A stretch of DNA of 7,491 nucleotides from assembly GCA_021767245.1 (NCBI GenBank), contig JAASTO010000129.1:1-7491 (forward strand). The letters are read 5' to 3'. A program made the translations under genes and the position numbers. Of the stretch, positions 6,325 through 7,491 are shown in pieces (position 1 is the stretch's first letter; each line of letters starts with the position of its first letter). This DNA comes from Balneolaceae bacterium (GTDB taxonomy: Bacteria; Bacteroidota; Rhodothermia; Balneolales; Balneolaceae). The notes under the pieces were generated by a model that was not told where the DNA came from, did no database searches, and saw only the letters and a program-made list of their open reading frames with translations.

Positions 6325-6463
6325 GTCATTGCGAGGGTTGCAGTGAACAACGTGATCCCAACCCGCGGCAATCTGCATGATCTACTTGGGAGCTCGATTT
6401 AGGGAGATTGCTTCGTCGTTCAACTCATTACTTAACATTTTACAATTCAGGCTCCTCAATGAC
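6325..6463. repeat. Family B palindromic repeat, copy 3
   Basis: This is a 139-bp copy in the same orientation as copies 1 and 2. The left end GTCATTGCGAGG is intact, while the right end reads CCTCAATGAC, having lost the GC of CCTCGCAATGAC; that accounts for the two-base length difference. The variable part resembles copy 2. Together copies 2 and 3 frame the GIY-YIG gene as direct repeats. The remaining 213 bp up to the end of the ankyrin gene (6464-6676) contain no gene, terminator or repeat that I can recognise. Confidence 0.92.
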
Positions 6464-6676
6464 GGGTTATTTAGAGAATGTCATATTTGGAATGTCGTTC
6501 AATCTTTGAGATTCATCGCGTTCACCATAACATATAGAATATTACATACAGGGCGCTCTGGATAACAACGTTTGAGGTTGGGGCACAATTGTTTTGGATG
6601 TTTCAGGACTGATCAACACTTTTTTCCTTTAATTATCTAACATCTACAATTATGACTAATCAGAAGAGAACTTACC

Positions 6677-7372
6677 TTAATCATCCAGGTCTACATCATC
6701 GGGGGCTTCGTCTTCATCAACAAGATCATCCACATCCGGGGTATTGTCGATATCGTCATCATCCTCATCATCGTCTACGATTGGGGCGACTTCTTTCTTA
6801 GGCTTTGTTTCCGGTTTGGCACCTGCGCGTTTCAGGATCAGGGCGATGTCTTCCTGCTCATTATCCATGGCAATGATCATGGCTGTATCCCCATTCTTAT
6901 CCCGAAGCTTAACATTGGCGCCCTGTTCGATCAGATACTTAACTACATCGGTATTACCGGCTTTTGCAGCTACCATCAGTGCTGTATGGCCCCAGCGTTG
7001 CTGAGCATCTACATCGGCACCGGCACCTACCAACAACTGAACGGCTTCAAGATTTCCGGCCCGTGCAGCAGCGATCAAAGCCAGATCACCTATTTCAACC
7101 CCATTATCCAAAAATAGTTTGATCAACTCCACATTCCCATTTTCAGCGGCACGATTCAAAGCGGTTCCACCCATTTTAGTGGTAACATTCAGGTCAGCAC
7201 CTTCAGTCACCAGGAATTTCACGATATCGGTATGGTCCTTTTCAGAAGCAACGATCAATGCAGACGCCCCACTGCTGTTTGTCTCATTGATGTTCGCACT
7301 TCCCTTAAGAAGGGTCTTGATCTTCTCAATGTCTCCTGCTTTTGCTGCCTCTATAATTGCTGGTTGCTCCAT
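6677..7372 (-). CDS. Ankyrin-repeat protein with acidic C-terminal tail
   Basis: The 231-residue protein has no signal peptide or membrane segment, so it is probably cytoplasmic. Six ankyrin repeats of about 30-33 residues can be traced: about 3-31, 36-64, 69-95, 97-124 (its opening turn is shortened), 129-157 and 162-186. They carry the usual A-A-xxG-x-xxxV-xxLL and GAD-N/D pattern. A short basic linker with KPETKPKKE (about 186-194) leads to a tail at about 200-231 that is mostly Asp and Glu with a few Ile, Val and Pro. Ankyrin domains bind other proteins, and the partner cannot be told from sequence. The acidic tail may be flexible or mimic nucleic acid (inference). The ATG at 7370-7372 has no Shine-Dalgarno site. 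It converges with the GIY-YIG region and has no close partner in the window. Confidence 0.93.
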   Translation of the reverse strand: MEQPAIIEAAKAGDIEKIKTLLKGSANINETNSSGASALIVASEKDHTDIVKFLVTEGADLNVTTKMGGTALNRAAENGNVELIKLFLDNGVEIGDLALIAAARAGNLEAVQLLVGAGADVDAQQRWGHTALMVAAKAGNTDVVKYLIEQGANVKLRDKNGDTAMIIAMDNEQEDIALILKRAGAKPETKPKKEVAPIVDDDEDDDDIDNTPDVDDLVDEDEAPDDVDLDD

Positions 7373-7432
7373 GGTGCTATAAATATTTTACCGTTATAGT
7401 TGGCGTGATGATAAAAAACGGTACGTATATCT

Positions 7433-7440
7433 CAAACTTA
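7433..7440 (-). promoter_or_regulatory. Possible -7 box for the ankyrin gene
   Basis: On the minus strand the sequence TAAGTTTG matches the Bacteroidota -7 pattern TAnnTTTG exactly, about 60 bp upstream of the ATG. I find no TTTG or TTG at the expected -33 distance, so this is weak. Nothing else is recognisable between 7373 and the window end. Confidence 0.2.
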
Positions 7441-7491
7441 TTCTTTAATAAATTTTTGTTATTGGGGTGATGTGGGGAATTAGAGCAATGA

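Noticed and set aside
5574..6463. The three regular repeats as a CRISPR array
   Set aside because: The units are about 140 bp, with inverted ends, irregular spacing and a gene between two of them; no short repeat-spacer pattern or cas gene is present.
6464..6676. A small gene or RNA between family B copy 3 and the ankyrin gene
   Set aside because: No frame with a plausible start, no strong hairpin and no terminator could be supported.
6744..7004. Serine-rich plus-strand open frame
   Set aside because: It is the antisense of the Asp/Glu codons and ankyrin repeats of the minus-strand gene, and matches no recognisable protein.

Overview
The window looks like a chromosomal stretch of a Bacteroidota/Balneolota-type bacterium (my best guess is a Balneolaceae relative; inference). 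The reasons are moderate GC, several genes with no clear Shine-Dalgarno site, Bacteroidota-like promoter motifs, secreted lipoproteins, and intergenic palindromes beginning GTCATTGCGAGG, a type I associate with this group. Intact genes are a secreted M28 metallopeptidase lipoprotein (263-1168, minus), type I NAD-dependent GAPDH (2662-3660, minus), a RocA-type L-glutamate-gamma-semialdehyde (P5C) dehydrogenase (3885-5501, plus), a small GIY-YIG nuclease (5985-6314, plus) and an ankyrin-repeat protein with an acidic tail (6677-7372, minus). GAPDH and the P5C dehydrogenase are divergent, share a 224-bp promoter region, and each ends in a textbook intrinsic terminator.

The left third (1-2661) is an accessory, decaying zone. 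It holds three copies of a 170-190 bp palindromic element (family A: 60-249, 1858-2032, 2372-2542), a broken acetamidase/formamidase lipoprotein gene (1214-1808) and a broken DUF559 (Vsr-like endonuclease) gene (2037-2335). The DUF559 remnant sits 4 bp from one family A copy and 36 bp from the next. The first 29 bases are the start of a second, apparently intact DUF559 gene, placed at the same distance from family A copy 1.

The right-centre (5502-6463) repeats this design with unrelated parts. Three copies of a 139-141 bp palindromic element (family B: 5574-5714, 5808-5948, 6325-6463) occur, and the GIY-YIG nuclease gene lies tightly between copies 2 and 3.

The most interesting signal is therefore two independent pairings of a single-domain nuclease with its own family of palindromic repeats, each nuclease gene bracketed by direct copies of the repeat. 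The layout recalls the REP/RAYT arrangement (repetitive palindromes with a dedicated REP transposase), but with a DUF559 or GIY-YIG nuclease in place of the transposase. That these nucleases spread or process the repeats is inference. The housekeeping genes show no link to this system beyond being neighbours.
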